34,657 bases of DNA from Oscillospiraceae bacterium (GCA_030539275.1 JAUNSK010000001.1:82265-116921); one strand, 5' to 3'; shown: positions 22,874-31,124, numbered from the stretch's first letter. A program made the numbers and translations. The notes: generated from the sequence alone by a model not told the origin.

Positions 22874-23431
22874 ATGTTTTATACGGACAGCTTTGAAATG
22901 AAGCTTGCATATCACAGTGCGCCGTCACTTCTTGGTATCAAGCCCGCAAATCTTTTTTCGGTAACCAGAAAACAGGCCGGTCAGGTAGAAGAGTTTAACA
23001 TGCGTGCGTCACACAGAGGCTTTAAGATCCGTGTGATGTGTGAATGCAATGAAAGGGTACTTGTAATTCTCTATAATGAAAAAATGCTTTCCACACAGCT
23101 CGATGATCCGGTCAGAAAAGAACTGCTTGACAGCTTCGGCTACGCAGAGTGTAAAACTCTTGAAGCGAAGCTTGATATGCTCAGTAAGGCTATCAGCAGC
23201 TGTGACGGATTTCCGCATGAGATCGGTCTGTTTCTTGGCTATCCGGTGCCGGATGTTACAGGATTTATTGAGAACGCCGGCAGGGATTATATTTTCAGCG
23301 GATACTGGAAGGTTTACCATGAAGAAAATAAGGCAAGAAGGACATTTGGAAATTATGAAAAGTGCAGAAAGTTTTTAGTTGCAAAGCTCAGTCAGGGCAA
23401 GGACATTTATGAGGCACTGAAAATTGCATAG
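22874..23431 (+). CDS. DUF3793-family protein
   Basis: A 185-residue protein of the DUF3793 type. Key points are an N-terminal helix-rich stretch (MKLAYHSAPSLLGIKPANLF), a CECNERVLVILYNEKML strand pair, FPHEIGLFLGYPVPDVTGFI, and YWKVYHEENKA. The family is confined mainly to Clostridia, has no known activity, and usually sits next to Feo iron transporters, DUF2325 and flavodoxins. The AGGAGGA ribosome binding site (22862-22868) is strong. The operator at 22841-22856 suggests it is derepressed under metal limitation. A role in iron or heme supply is inferred from context only. Confidence 0.88.
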   Translation: MFYTDSFEMKLAYHSAPSLLGIKPANLFSVTRKQAGQVEEFNMRASHRGFKIRVMCECNERVLVILYNEKMLSTQLDDPVRKELLDSFGYAECKTLEAKLDMLSKAISSCDGFPHEIGLFLGYPVPDVTGFIENAGRDYIFSGYWKVYHEENKARRTFGNYEKCRKFLVAKLSQGKDIYEALKIA

Positions 23432-23509
23432 CGGTGAGATAAGCTTACAAATTTTAAGCATTTCACTGCATATTACACAGACGTACATTTACAAGAAAGG
23501 ATGTATCAT

Positions 23510-23917
23510 ATGAAAACAGCGGTAATTTACTGGAGCGGGACAGGAAACACGCAGATGATGGCAACAGCTGTTGCTGAAGGCTGCAAAGGGGAGCTTTTTG
23601 AGGTTTCATCATTTACAGGTGATATTTCAGAGTATGACGCGATTGCACTCGGATGCCCGTCAATGGGAGCAGAAGAACTTGAAGAAAACGAATTTGAACC
23701 GTTTTTTATATCAGTTCAGGCACAGCTTAAGGGTAAAAAGGTTCTTCTTTTCGGTTCATACGGCTGGGGAGACGGAGAGTGGATGAGAAACTGGGTCGAA
23801 CGTACACAGGAATGTGGTGCTTATGTATATAAAAATGAGGGCATAATAGTTAATGAGACTCCATCTGATGAAGATCTCACTGTTTGCCGAATGACTGCAG
23901 CCGGATTTGTCAATTAA
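23510..23917 (+). CDS. Flavodoxin
   Basis: A 135-residue short-chain flavodoxin: MKTAVIYWSGTGNTQMMATAV carries the FMN phosphate loop SGTGNT, YDAIALGCPSMGAEE precedes the 50s loop, and LFGSYGWGDGEWM is the second FMN-binding loop. An ATG three codons earlier (23501) directly abuts the GAAAGG ribosome binding site; the ATG at 23510, 9 nt after it, is preferred. Flavodoxin replaces ferredoxin as electron carrier when iron is scarce, which fits the neighbouring DUF2325 and DUF3793 genes and their operators. No own promoter was recognised, so it may be cotranscribed with DUF3793. Confidence 0.93.
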   Translation: MKTAVIYWSGTGNTQMMATAVAEGCKGELFEVSSFTGDISEYDAIALGCPSMGAEELEENEFEPFFISVQAQLKGKKVLLFGSYGWGDGEWMRNWVERTQECGAYVYKNEGIIVNETPSDEDLTVCRMTAAGFVN

Positions 23918-23941
23918 GCTGCAGTACTCTCCTTTAAAATA

Positions 23942-23990
23942 AAACTTATGAGGCGCTTTGCAGGTGATTTGCAAAGCGCCTTGTAAGTTT
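23942..23990 (+). terminator. Terminator after flavodoxin
   Basis: An 11-bp perfect stem GGCGCTTTGCA / TGCAAAGCGCC (loop GGTGATT) extended by a further perfect 7-bp AAACTTA/TAAGTTT after three unpaired positions. The T-content after the stem is modest. Confidence 0.7.
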
Positions 23991-24068
23991 ATATTCAGAG
24001 TGGTGTTATATACTTTGATATTATTATAACATATAAATAATTACATTTTACCATATTTAAATATATAT

Positions 24069-24097
24069 TTGACAAAATGATACAAAAATGCTATATT
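24069..24097 (+). promoter_or_regulatory. Promoter of the secreted SH3-like gene
   Basis: TTGACA (24069-24074), 17-nt spacer, TATATT (24092-24097), about 70 nt ahead of the ATG at 24168. Confidence 0.75.
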
Positions 24098-24167
24098 TAA
24101 TTTCGCTACTTGAAAAATATTACATTTTTTGAGCAATTATTATACTAAAAAAGGATGGTTATCTATC

Positions 24168-24518
24168 ATGAAAAAGCAAACAAAGAAAATCGTATCATCA
24201 CTAATGGCAGTATCAATGCTGCTGTCAGCAGGTGCATTTGCACCATCTAGTGTAGCACAGCAGCTTTTCTCAACAACATCTATCAGTGCTGCAACTTCAG
24301 CCCCAAAGACCGGACTGTGGAAAGTAGCAGCTGACGGTCTTGCTATCCGCAACAAAGCAACCACAAGGAATAGTAAACGGTTAGGATTAATATATGGACG
24401 TCCGTATATTGGTATTTCTTCTGTTGTATGGAATGGCACTGAATGGTGGGGCAAGACTACATACAACGGTATAACAGGATATGTATGTCTCTCATACTGT
24501 GAATTTTACCACAGGTAA
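24168..24518 (+). CDS. Small secreted protein with bacterial SH3-like domain
   Basis: A 116-residue exported protein. The signal peptide MKKQTKKIVSSLMAVSMLLS is followed by a likely cleavage near SISAATS (about residue 43). The mature part resembles an SH3b domain: GLWKVAADGLAIRNKATTRN (start of the fold, RNKAT motif), WNGTEWWGKTTYNGITGYVC (core strands), ending LSYCEFYHR. Two cysteines near the C-terminus (VCLSYC) could pair. SH3b domains usually bind cell-wall peptides. A TTG start 13 codons upstream is possible, but the ATG with the AAGGATGG ribosome binding site gives a normal signal peptide. It is monocistronic, between a promoter and the hairpin at 24569-24608. Confidence 0.85.
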   Translation: MKKQTKKIVSSLMAVSMLLSAGAFAPSSVAQQLFSTTSISAATSAPKTGLWKVAADGLAIRNKATTRNSKRLGLIYGRPYIGISSVVWNGTEWWGKTTYNGITGYVCLSYCEFYHR

Positions 24519-24568
24519 TAATCTTAAGATAAGCAGTATTATCAGAAATTAAAGATATGAGTGTAAGT

Positions 24569-24608
24569 AAAAGCAGCAAATCGTATTTAAAGATGGTTTG
24601 CTGCTTTT
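24569..24608 (+). terminator. Terminator after the SH3-like gene
   Basis: A 12-bp perfect stem AAAAGCAGCAAA / TTTGCTGCTTTT with a 16-nt loop; the right arm ends in a T-run followed by CTTG. Confidence 0.75.
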
Positions 24609-24700
24609 CTTGCATCTGTTTGCGATAGTTTTCGTTTTCTGTATACATATCAAAATTACATAAGTGTTAACTATAATGTTTTTCTGATATGAATCTTTTC

Positions 24701-24729
24701 TTGACATAATTTTTATCAGGTGATATAAT
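24701..24729 (+). promoter_or_regulatory. Perfect-consensus promoter of the DUF2798 leader
   Basis: TTGACA (24701-24706), 17-nt spacer, TATAAT (24724-24729); the start is near 24736, about 155 nt before the coding region. Confidence 0.85.
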
Positions 24730-24735
24730 AAAATC

Positions 24736-24841
24736 TGTAAAAAGTTAAAACTAAATAGGATAGAAACGACACATGTAATACTTTTAAAGTATGTAAATCT
24801 GATTACGGTACTAAACTGCCGGTGATTTGCATTATTTTTTT
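24736..24841 (+). ncRNA. Structured leader ending in an intrinsic terminator (candidate attenuator or small RNA)
   Basis: The transcript from the perfect promoter first meets a 7-bp palindromic hairpin (ATACTTT/AAAGTAT, about 24772-24786 by eye). It then meets a stem formed by ATGTAAATC (24791-24799) and GATTTGCAT (24824-24832; one G-U pair), with an inner CGG/CCG pair. The 3' side runs into TTATTTTTTT (24832-24841). This is a complete rho-independent terminator 50 nt before the DUF2798 start codon. Either it makes a ~105-nt RNA or it is the expression platform of a riboswitch or attenuator. No known riboswitch class was recognised. Confidence 0.5.
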
Positions 24842-24891
24842 AGTCTTACGTGTTTTTTTATGCCTGTTTATAAAAGTGAGGAGTTTGTTTT

Positions 24892-25464
24892 ATGCCAAGA
24901 AATCAGTTTCAGAGAATGATCTATGCACTTATTACCGTTATCATTACAGTGCACGCATTTGTATTTTACAGTCTTTATGTAGTAAACGGCAGCACACTTA
25001 TGGCTGCTGCAGGTGCCGACAGTGTTCTGGGTGCAATAAACAAAATGGGCGGTGTATATATGTTCGGCAGGTCGATGCCGATATGGGCTGTTGTTGCAAT
25101 CGAATTCTGTTTTGCATATTTGCTTGAAAATGTTATGGGAAGTCCGTGTTCATTCAGACTTGCCTGCAAGGTGTTTGAACCGGGAAAGGTACATCCGGTT
25201 CTGTTTGAGTCGGCAATAATATGTTCTACTGTCGGACTTATGTGCCCCGCTATGAGTCTTATAGCTGCTTTTATTTACTATCCTTATTATGAGGGCTTTA
25301 ATATCCTTACAGCACTTGCAAACTGGCTGAAGCTCGTCTGCTTCAATCTTCCGTTTGCATTTTTCTCACAGATGTTCTTTATCCAGCCGCTTGTCCGAAA
25401 GATATTTGGTATTATTTTTAGAAAAGACATTGCAGCAAGAAATAATGTGTCAGAGTCAGCATGA
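24892..25464 (+). CDS. DUF2798-family membrane protein
   Basis: A 190-residue protein with four membrane helices arranged as two related halves. Each half starts with a helix having an aromatic/proline motif (residues ~8-32 and ~80-95 in the first half; ~103-128 and ~140-170 in the second). PRNQFQRMIYALITVIITVHAF at the N-terminus and WLKLVCFNLPFAFFSQMFFIQPLVRKIF near the C-terminus (about 144-172) fit the DUF2798 pattern. The function is unknown. The ATG follows a GAGGAG ribosome binding site. It sits alone between a perfect promoter with a terminator-containing leader and a strong terminator. Confidence 0.85.
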   Translation: MPRNQFQRMIYALITVIITVHAFVFYSLYVVNGSTLMAAAGADSVLGAINKMGGVYMFGRSMPIWAVVAIEFCFAYLLENVMGSPCSFRLACKVFEPGKVHPVLFESAIICSTVGLMCPAMSLIAAFIYYPYYEGFNILTALANWLKLVCFNLPFAFFSQMFFIQPLVRKIFGIIFRKDIAARNNVSESA

Positions 25465-25481
25465 TACATTACAGGCTGCAT

Positions 25482-25518
25482 ATCCGGTTTTCATATTTTA
25501 TGAGAGCCGGATTTTTTC
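25482..25518 (+). terminator. Terminator after the DUF2798 gene
   Basis: A 14-bp stem (ATCCGGTTTTCATA / TATGAGAGCCGGAT, two G-U pairs) with a 3-nt loop, followed by TTTTTC. Confidence 0.85.
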
Positions 25519-25597
25519 TATATCTTTCACTTGTTATTCAAGGCTTGAGAATTTTAATTTATGCATGCAAAAATCATATCATTTAAGCATTTTACCA

Positions 25598-25626
25598 TTG
25601 ATTTTACTATAAAAATAAAGTATAAT
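25598..25626 (+). promoter_or_regulatory. Promoter of the amino-acid ABC transporter operon
   Basis: TTGATT (25598-25603), 17-nt spacer, perfect TATAAT (25621-25626), leaving a ~57-nt leader. Confidence 0.75.
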
Positions 25627-25689
25627 AAAAAAGGTCATGCTATATGAACGGCACAAATTTATAATCATAATACTGAAAGGAAAATAATA

Positions 25690-26472
25690 ATGAAAAAAGC
25701 ATTATCCTTTGCACTCAGTGCATTAATGACATTAACTATGGTTGGATGCGGAGCAGGCAGTTCTAAAAAATCAGATTCAGATTTTCAGTATATCACTGAT
25801 AAGGGAAAAATGATCGTAGGTATAACAGATTACGCACCTATGGATTACAAGGATGACGACGGCAACTGGACTGGATTCGATGCTGAATTTGCACAGGCAG
25901 TAGGCAAAAAGATGGGCGTTGACGTTGAGTTTATGGAGATCAACTGGGACAACAAGTTCCTTGAATTAAATGCAAAATCTATCGACTGTGTATGGAACGG
26001 AATGACTATCACAGAAGAAGTAACAAAGAACACATCATGTTCAAAGGCTTATGTAAAAAATGAACAGGTAGTTGTAATGAAGTCTGACAAGATCTCATCA
26101 TTCAAGGATGCTGAGTCAATGAAGACTCTTAAGTTCTGTGCCGAGTCAGGCTCTGCAGGAGAGTCAGCAGCAAAGGACGCAGGCTTTGATGTTACAGCAG
26201 TATCAGCACAGTCAGATGCTCTTATGGAAGTTGCATCAGGAAGCGTTGATGCATGCGTTATTGACGGTACAATGGCAGCAGCTATGACAGGTGAGGGAAC
26301 AAGCTACACTGATCTTGCTTCATCAATAGTACTTACAACTGAAGAATACGGCGTTGGCTTCCGTAAGGATTCAGATATGACAGAAAAATTCAATACATAT
26401 ATGGATGAACTTAAGGCAGACGGAACACTGACTGATCTGGCTGAAAAATATGAGCTGTCACTTGCTGATTAA
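25690..26472 (+). CDS. Amino-acid ABC transporter substrate-binding lipoprotein (family 3)
   Basis: A 260-residue lipoprotein with lipobox MVGC (Cys 20). The mature part is a family-3 solute-binding domain: GKMIVGITDYAPMDYKDDDG (first strand and ligand loop), NWTGFDAEFAQAVGKKMGV, DCVWNGMTITEE (the conserved WNGMT-type segment), and TEEYGVGFRKDSDM. This is typical for polar amino acids (Gln, Glu, His, Arg or cystine); the specific ligand is not predictable here. It is the first gene of a canonical three-gene operon with permease and ATPase. Confidence 0.94.
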   Translation: MKKALSFALSALMTLTMVGCGAGSSKKSDSDFQYITDKGKMIVGITDYAPMDYKDDDGNWTGFDAEFAQAVGKKMGVDVEFMEINWDNKFLELNAKSIDCVWNGMTITEEVTKNTSCSKAYVKNEQVVVMKSDKISSFKDAESMKTLKFCAESGSAGESAAKDAGFDVTAVSAQSDALMEVASGSVDACVIDGTMAAAMTGEGTSYTDLASSIVLTTEEYGVGFRKDSDMTEKFNTYMDELKADGTLTDLAEKYELSLAD

Positions 26473-26515
26473 TTTCAGGTGATACACAGTATTTTTCCCG
26501 GAAAGGAAGGTATTA

Positions 26516-27166
26516 ATGGAAAAATTTCTATCCGTTACTCTGGATCTTGCCAAAGGTTTTGGTACTACACTTCAGATATTCGGACTGACACTGCTTTTTG
26601 CTCTTCCGATCGGACTGATTATCAGCTTTGGTTCCATGAGCAAATTCAGACCGCTCAGATGGCTTGTCAGAATATTCGTATGGATCATCAGGGGTACGCC
26701 GCTGATGCTTCAGCTCATAGTTATTTATTATGGGCCCGGTCTCATATTTCACTGGGATCTGATGCCCAGATTTACAGCCGTAATGGTTGCATTTGTAATC
26801 AATTATTCATGTTATTTTTCTGAGATTTTCAGGGGCGGAATAGAGAGTGTACCTAAAGGACAGTATGAAGCAGGGCAGGTTCTCGGGATGACAAAATCTC
26901 AGATATTCTTTAAGGTAATTCTTCTTCAGGTTATTAAAAAGATCGTACCGCCTATGAGCAATGAGATAATCACACTTGTTAAGGATACTTCTCTCGCAAG
27001 AATTATTTCTGTATATGAGGTTATCTGGAATGCGCAGGTTTATATCAAGCTTGACGGACTGATATGGCCTCTGTTCTATACCGGTGCGTTCTATCTGCTG
27101 TTCTCGGGAATTCTTACAATTCTTTTCAATCTGATTGAAAAGAAAATGAACTATTTCAGGGGTTAA
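26516..27166 (+). CDS. Amino-acid ABC transporter permease (HisM/GlnP type)
   Basis: A 216-residue permease with about five helices and the family's cytoplasmic coupling motif EAGQVLGMTKSQIFFKVIL. RGTPLMLQLIVIYYG near residue 60 is the signature following the first helices of HisM/GlnP proteins, and NEIITLVKDTSLARIISVYE is the usual C-terminal block. The ribosome binding site is AAGGAAGG. It lies 43 nt after the binding protein and 4 nt before the ATPase gene. Confidence 0.93.
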   Translation: MEKFLSVTLDLAKGFGTTLQIFGLTLLFALPIGLIISFGSMSKFRPLRWLVRIFVWIIRGTPLMLQLIVIYYGPGLIFHWDLMPRFTAVMVAFVINYSCYFSEIFRGGIESVPKGQYEAGQVLGMTKSQIFFKVILLQVIKKIVPPMSNEIITLVKDTSLARIISVYEVIWNAQVYIKLDGLIWPLFYTGAFYLLFSGILTILFNLIEKKMNYFRG

Positions 27167-27170
27167 TGCT

Positions 27171-27935
27171 ATGTCAATATTAGAAGTAAAAGATCTGCGA
27201 AAAACTTTCGGAAAAAATGAAATTTTAAAGGGCATCAGCTTTTCTCTTGAACAGGGCGAGGTCTTATCTATTATAGGATCATCCGGCAGCGGAAAAACCA
27301 CATTGCTCAGATGTCTGAATTTCCTTGAGTTTGCCGAATCCGGAACGATAAGCGTAAAAGGCAGTGAGATCTATAACGGAGTGTCTACAATGATACTCAG
27401 TGATGCACAGATCAGGGAACGCAGACTTCATTTTGGTCTGGTATTTCAGTCGTTCAATCTCTTCCCGCAGTATAATATATTAAAAAACATAACTCTTGCA
27501 CCTTCACTTATGAAACGTGATACACCAAAGGTTATCGAGGCAAGAGCTGTAGAACTGATCGAAAGAGTCGGCCTTAAGGACAGAATGTATAATTATCCCT
27601 GCGAACTTTCAGGAGGTCAGCAGCAGAGAGTAGCGATAGCAAGAGCTCTTGCACTTAATCCTGATATTCTGTGTTTTGATGAACCGACATCTGCACTTGA
27701 TCCTGAACTTACAGGAGAGGTACTGAAGGTTATCAGGGAACTCAAGTCATCAGACTGCACAATGATAGTTGTAACTCATGAAATGGAATTTGCAAAGAAT
27801 GTATCAGACAAAGTTATATTTATGGCTGACGGGATCATCGAAGAAACAGGTACTCCTAAACAGGTATTTGAAGATCCTCAGTCTCCGAAAACACGTTCAT
27901 TCTTAAGCAAATCACTTGAAAAGTATAATGACTGA
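27171..27935 (+). CDS. Amino-acid ABC transporter ATPase (GlnQ/HisP type)
   Basis: A 254-residue ATPase with Walker A GSSGSGKT, signature LSGGQQQRVAIARAL, Walker B ILCFDEPTSALDPEL, VTHEMEFAKNV (switch region) and the ending FLSKSLEKY. FDEPTSALDPELTGEVL is diagnostic of the polar amino-acid subfamily. It is the last gene of the operon; the hairpin at 27964-28006 follows 28 nt later. Confidence 0.94.
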   Translation: MSILEVKDLRKTFGKNEILKGISFSLEQGEVLSIIGSSGSGKTTLLRCLNFLEFAESGTISVKGSEIYNGVSTMILSDAQIRERRLHFGLVFQSFNLFPQYNILKNITLAPSLMKRDTPKVIEARAVELIERVGLKDRMYNYPCELSGGQQQRVAIARALALNPDILCFDEPTSALDPELTGEVLKVIRELKSSDCTMIVVTHEMEFAKNVSDKVIFMADGIIEETGTPKQVFEDPQSPKTRSFLSKSLEKYND

Positions 27936-27963
27936 TAAATATTAATTAACTTAAGACAAATTT

Positions 27964-28006
27964 AAAGCAGTGCATTTCACGTTTATGAAATGCACTGCTT
28001 TATTTT
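27964..28006. terminator. Terminator between ABC operon and the convergent protease gene
   Basis: A 15-bp perfect stem (AAAGCAGTGCATTTC / GAAATGCACTGCTTT, 8-nt loop) followed by ATTTTTATA on the + strand. It also serves the - strand gene ending at 28071. The 13-nt arm core AAGCAGTGCATTT recurs in the hairpin at 30198-30237. Confidence 0.85.
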
Positions 28007-28070
28007 TATATACATTACGGGTATTATTTTATTCTATAATATGTCGATACTTAACAAAGTTCTTCGTCAT

Positions 28071-29972
28071 TTATCCTATCATCGACTGTAATTTTACCAG
28101 ATCATTTGAATCAATTCTATTGTCGAAGTTTACATCTGCAAGATATCTCTGACCAGGTGCAGCGAACCCTTGTGTTCCGTTTAAACAATTTCTAAGGAAA
28201 TTGTAATCTGCAGAATCAACTCTTCCGTTATTATTTAAGTCGCCCATTACTTCTGTCGGATCCATAATGCCTACAGCATTAAAGGCAGTTTTTACACTGT
28301 ATAAACAATCCATTCTAGCACCATATCCCCTATATCTGAAAACCTGTAAAGCAGCATTTTCTACAGCAGTTCTGCAGTCAGCCAATGTTGCATTTGATGT
28401 AAGATAGTCAAGAGAAGTAAACCATATTCTTGCATTATCTTCACGATCAATACCGAATTGATCCATTAAGTATGCAGCATGTGAAACAACCATTGACTGG
28501 TCATGGAAATCTGTGCTGTTGTTATTATATACGCTGTCATTATATTTCATTGTTGATGCAGCTATATCTCTGACACAATATTGTTTTCTGTTACTGTTGT
28601 TTTTATTTGTATTACTTAATATCTGATCTGTACCCTGCTGCCATTCGGGTGTCTCATCGACAAGTTCGCCCATTATATCACTGTATGCTTCACTAAGCAC
28701 ACGTGATTCAGATCCATAGAGAAAGAAGCCGACTTTATTCTGAGTAACACTATGTGTATATTCATGAGCAACTACATCCAGATCAGTACCCCAGTTTTGT
28801 GTCTCTAAATTGTCCATCATACCGCCTGCACCGAAGTAAAGAGTACTGCCGTTACTGCATGCATTTGCAACTGGTTGATTATCCTCCATCCATTCAGCTA
28901 TGATGTACATATCGGAGCCATTTCCGTCATAACTATCCCAGTTTAAATCAGAATAAAAATCATATGTTTTTTCTACATTGTACAGTACTGCTAAATTTGC
29001 ATGGTATTCCTGTGCATTCGGATTTGTTGTTGATACAGAAAATCCCGGACGAGGTTCAAAATAGCCGGTTCTGTGTAAATTTGCCATCCAAATATCACGC
29101 TTTGTGTCATGGAAGTTATATTTGTTATTAACTGGATCTTTTTCAAGGTCAACTGTAAATGAATTGCTATTAAGAATAGGATTATTGTAATTCAATATCA
29201 GAGTGTTCCACCATGAGGTATAGGTTGTAGGCGTGTAATCATTTTCTGTATTTTCCTGGGCACAAAGAATTGAACCGTCAGCTGCATTTACGTACACATC
29301 AGGAACTGTGATATTGTTTGTTGAAACGTGCCATGCTAATTTATATTCGCTTGTCTGAGGATCTTCAAATATAACAAGCTTGGTATCTTCAGATGCTTCA
29401 GCATTGTAAGTATCGAAAACTATCTCTTTTGCTTTGTCAATGGATATTGCAGGAGTAGTATCAATAGAAATATCAGATTTGTATGAATTGTTCAGGAACT
29501 GTGCTTCTTTTGTTTCCTTGTCAACAACAACCTTGATATGAGCATTTTCTATTTCGACTCCATCATAATACTGAATGAAATCATATGTATCATTGTACAG
29601 GCCGCTGTCTGAACGGTTAAACCGGATCTCATTGTCTACGTTGTCAATACCGAGAAGGTTTGATACGTTTGCAATTACATCCCTGGCATCATCTGCAGAC
29701 TTGACTGTATCATCTGAAACAACGCCGTCAATCATCTTGATATCATTATCTTCATCAAGAATTATATCAGGCATTTCTCCGTCATTGATCTGGCTGAGAT
29801 CAACAAGTTCGCGTGCAGATTCATCGCAGTCAATCTGAACGCCTACCTGATCAGCAAGTTTTTCTCCTTCGGCTACTTCATCATAAGCGTTGGCGTTTAC
29901 CATTGCAGTGTTAGTAACTATAAGACTTAAAGCCAGAACAGATGAAATAATTGTTTTAAAATTTTTTCTCAT
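28071..29972 (-). CDS. Secreted M4 (thermolysin-family) metalloprotease with C-terminal dockerin
   Basis: A 633-residue exported protease. A signal peptide (about 1-29, cleavage near NANA) is followed by an FTP/PepSY-type propeptide (about 85-235) with YDGVEIENAHIKVVV. The M4 catalytic domain (about 245-572) has HEYTH (H403, E404, H407), third zinc ligand E428 in SEAYSD and transition-state His H490 (FHDQS). A type I dockerin (about 577-633) has two Ca-binding repeats (GDLNNNGRVDSADYNFLRN and ADVNFDNRIDSNDLVKLQS). The dockerin would dock it to a cohesin scaffold, as in Ruminococcus cellulosomes. It has its own promoter (30041-30069) and an AGGAGAG ribosome binding site. Confidence 0.94.
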   Translation of the reverse strand: MRKNFKTIISSVLALSLIVTNTAMVNANAYDEVAEGEKLADQVGVQIDCDESARELVDLSQINDGEMPDIILDEDNDIKMIDGVVSDDTVKSADDARDVIANVSNLLGIDNVDNEIRFNRSDSGLYNDTYDFIQYYDGVEIENAHIKVVVDKETKEAQFLNNSYKSDISIDTTPAISIDKAKEIVFDTYNAEASEDTKLVIFEDPQTSEYKLAWHVSTNNITVPDVYVNAADGSILCAQENTENDYTPTTYTSWWNTLILNYNNPILNSNSFTVDLEKDPVNNKYNFHDTKRDIWMANLHRTGYFEPRPGFSVSTTNPNAQEYHANLAVLYNVEKTYDFYSDLNWDSYDGNGSDMYIIAEWMEDNQPVANACSNGSTLYFGAGGMMDNLETQNWGTDLDVVAHEYTHSVTQNKVGFFLYGSESRVLSEAYSDIMGELVDETPEWQQGTDQILSNTNKNNSNRKQYCVRDIAASTMKYNDSVYNNNSTDFHDQSMVVSHAAYLMDQFGIDREDNARIWFTSLDYLTSNATLADCRTAVENAALQVFRYRGYGARMDCLYSVKTAFNAVGIMDPTEVMGDLNNNGRVDSADYNFLRNCLNGTQGFAAPGQRYLADVNFDNRIDSNDLVKLQSMIG

Positions 29973-30040
29973 GTCATTTCTCTCCTATTGTTTTTTTTAT
30001 TTGCCTAATATTAACTAAGCTAGTAAATTAAGCAAGACTT

Positions 30041-30069
30041 ATTGTATCATTAAATTACAATTATGTCAA
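30041..30069 (-). promoter_or_regulatory. Promoter of the M4 protease gene
   Basis: On the - strand TTGACA (30064-30069), 17-nt spacer, TACAAT (30041-30046); the leader is about 60 nt. Confidence 0.8.
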
Positions 30070-30197
30070 TATAATATATTTTACGCACAAAATAATGTAT
30101 AATATAATATATGATATATAGAAAATACAATTTTTGAGTTATTAGTATAAAATCGTACAAATTAAATTTATAGTAAGAACATCAATATGTTAATATA

Positions 30198-30237
30198 CAA
30201 CAAGCAGTGCATTTTAAATGAAATGCACTGCTTGTTG
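30198..30237. terminator. Hairpin/terminator downstream of the DNA glycosylase gene
   Basis: A 17-bp perfect stem (CAACAAGCAGTGCATTT / AAATGCACTGCTTGTTG) with a 6-nt loop, 89 nt beyond the - strand stop at 30326. It lacks a long T-run on either side. Its core repeats the 27964-28001 hairpin. Confidence 0.6.
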
Positions 30238-30325
30238 TTTAAATATCCTTATTTCATAGTCAGGATTTATATCGTATATTCTGTTAGCTTGTTACATCTG
30301 CCGAATCAGACTCGGTTTGTAATTT

Positions 30326-30832
30326 TTAAACGTCTTTTATTATCTTCCACGCTTCAACAAGTTTATCTAAGGTCCATGCAGCATTTGCAGGGCTTGTTGA
30401 CGGGAGGACAACGGCATCTCTTCCCGTTACAGGTTTAAGATATTTCCTGTACAGCTGACCTGCTTTGTTTCCGCCTGTATATATGTGTCTGATCTTACAC
30501 TGGCTGAAAATAATATTCAGATCACTCGGCTTGACATTCTTAATGCTGCTGTCTGAGCTGCCTTGAATTTCGCACGAAGATACAACATCCCAGAGAGCTA
30601 TATTATGTCTTTTTAAAAGCTGTTTTTTCTCGTCGATGGTCTGTGGAATATTTTCTGAATATACAACCGCAAGGACTTTCCAGAAACGGTTCTGCGGATG
30701 CCCGTAATAAAAACCTGTCTCACGTGATTTTACAGAGGGAAAGCTTCCAAGTATAAGGATATCTGACGATGGATCAAAAAATGGAGGAAATGATGTATCA
30801 ATAAATTCTGATAGCTGCTGTATTTTTTTCAT
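30326..30832 (-). CDS. Family-6 uracil-DNA-glycosylase superfamily protein (hypoxanthine/deoxyinosine DNA glycosylase)
   Basis: A protein of 168 residues matching the HDG group of the UDG superfamily. Motif 1 is ILGSFPSVKSRETGFYYGHPQNRFW, summarised here as GSFPS at 29-33 and GHPQN with the presumed catalytic N48; motif 2 is LPSTSPANA (143-151). Family-6 enzymes remove hypoxanthine (deaminated adenine) and lack uracil activity. The frame extends upstream to 30934, but that region lies above the predicted transcription start; the ATG at 30832 has a GGAG ribosome binding site and begins the domain. It is a monocistronic gene with its own promoter. Confidence 0.9.
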   Translation of the reverse strand: MKKIQQLSEFIDTSFPPFFDPSSDILILGSFPSVKSRETGFYYGHPQNRFWKVLAVVYSENIPQTIDEKKQLLKRHNIALWDVVSSCEIQGSSDSSIKNVKPSDLNIIFSQCKIRHIYTGGNKAGQLYRKYLKPVTGRDAVVLPSTSPANAAWTLDKLVEAWKIIKDV

Positions 30833-30924
30833 ATTATATCTCCGTAAGTATTGTTTAAATTCATGCGGTTTACGTCGTATGAGCCGGTATTTGTTTAACA
30901 TACATCTGATGAAGGCCTTTAAAA

Positions 30925-30953
30925 AGTATAGCATACCGAAGTGCTTAAAACAA
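30925..30953 (-). promoter_or_regulatory. Promoter of the DNA glycosylase gene
   Basis: On the - strand TTGTTT (30948-30953), 17-nt spacer ending in TGC, TATACT (30925-30930). The start near 30918 supports translation from the ATG at 30832. Confidence 0.6.
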
Positions 30954-31043
30954 GACAGCTGAGTATCCGCGGATATTATATGTAAATATGCCTGGTTTTA
31001 TAAAGCATAGAATTTTTTAACCATTAATTAAAATATGATAAAA

Positions 31044-31073
31044 TTGACATTTAATATATGCTTGTGCTATAAT
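31044..31073 (+). promoter_or_regulatory. Promoter of the caspase-like lipoprotein gene
   Basis: TTGACA (31044-31049), 18-nt spacer ending in TGC, TATAAT (31068-31073). The start near 31080 excludes the upstream frame start at 31035. Confidence 0.8.
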
Positions 31074-31124
31074 AAGTTAATCGTCCTGAATACAGAATCT
31101 GACAATAGAATAGAGATGTATTTA

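Larger units (their letters stand above)
29973..30325. other. A/T-rich intergenic region between two - strand genes
   Basis: It contains the protease promoter (30041-30069), a very A/T-rich stretch with overlapping TATA-like runs (about 30070-30125), and the long hairpin at 30198-30237. No gene-like frame was found. Confidence 0.6.

Noticed and set aside
30198-30237. CRISPR-like or attachment-site repeat
   Set aside because: It is a single palindromic hairpin with no regular spacing, no cas genes and no integrase nearby.
30833-30934. 34-residue extension of the DNA glycosylase
   Set aside because: It starts at the -10 of the predicted promoter and is rich in Arg/Lys without similarity to the family.
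31035-31124. Upstream start of the caspase-like lipoprotein
   Set aside because: It lies within or above the promoter (31044-31073); the lipoprotein signal begins at 31125.
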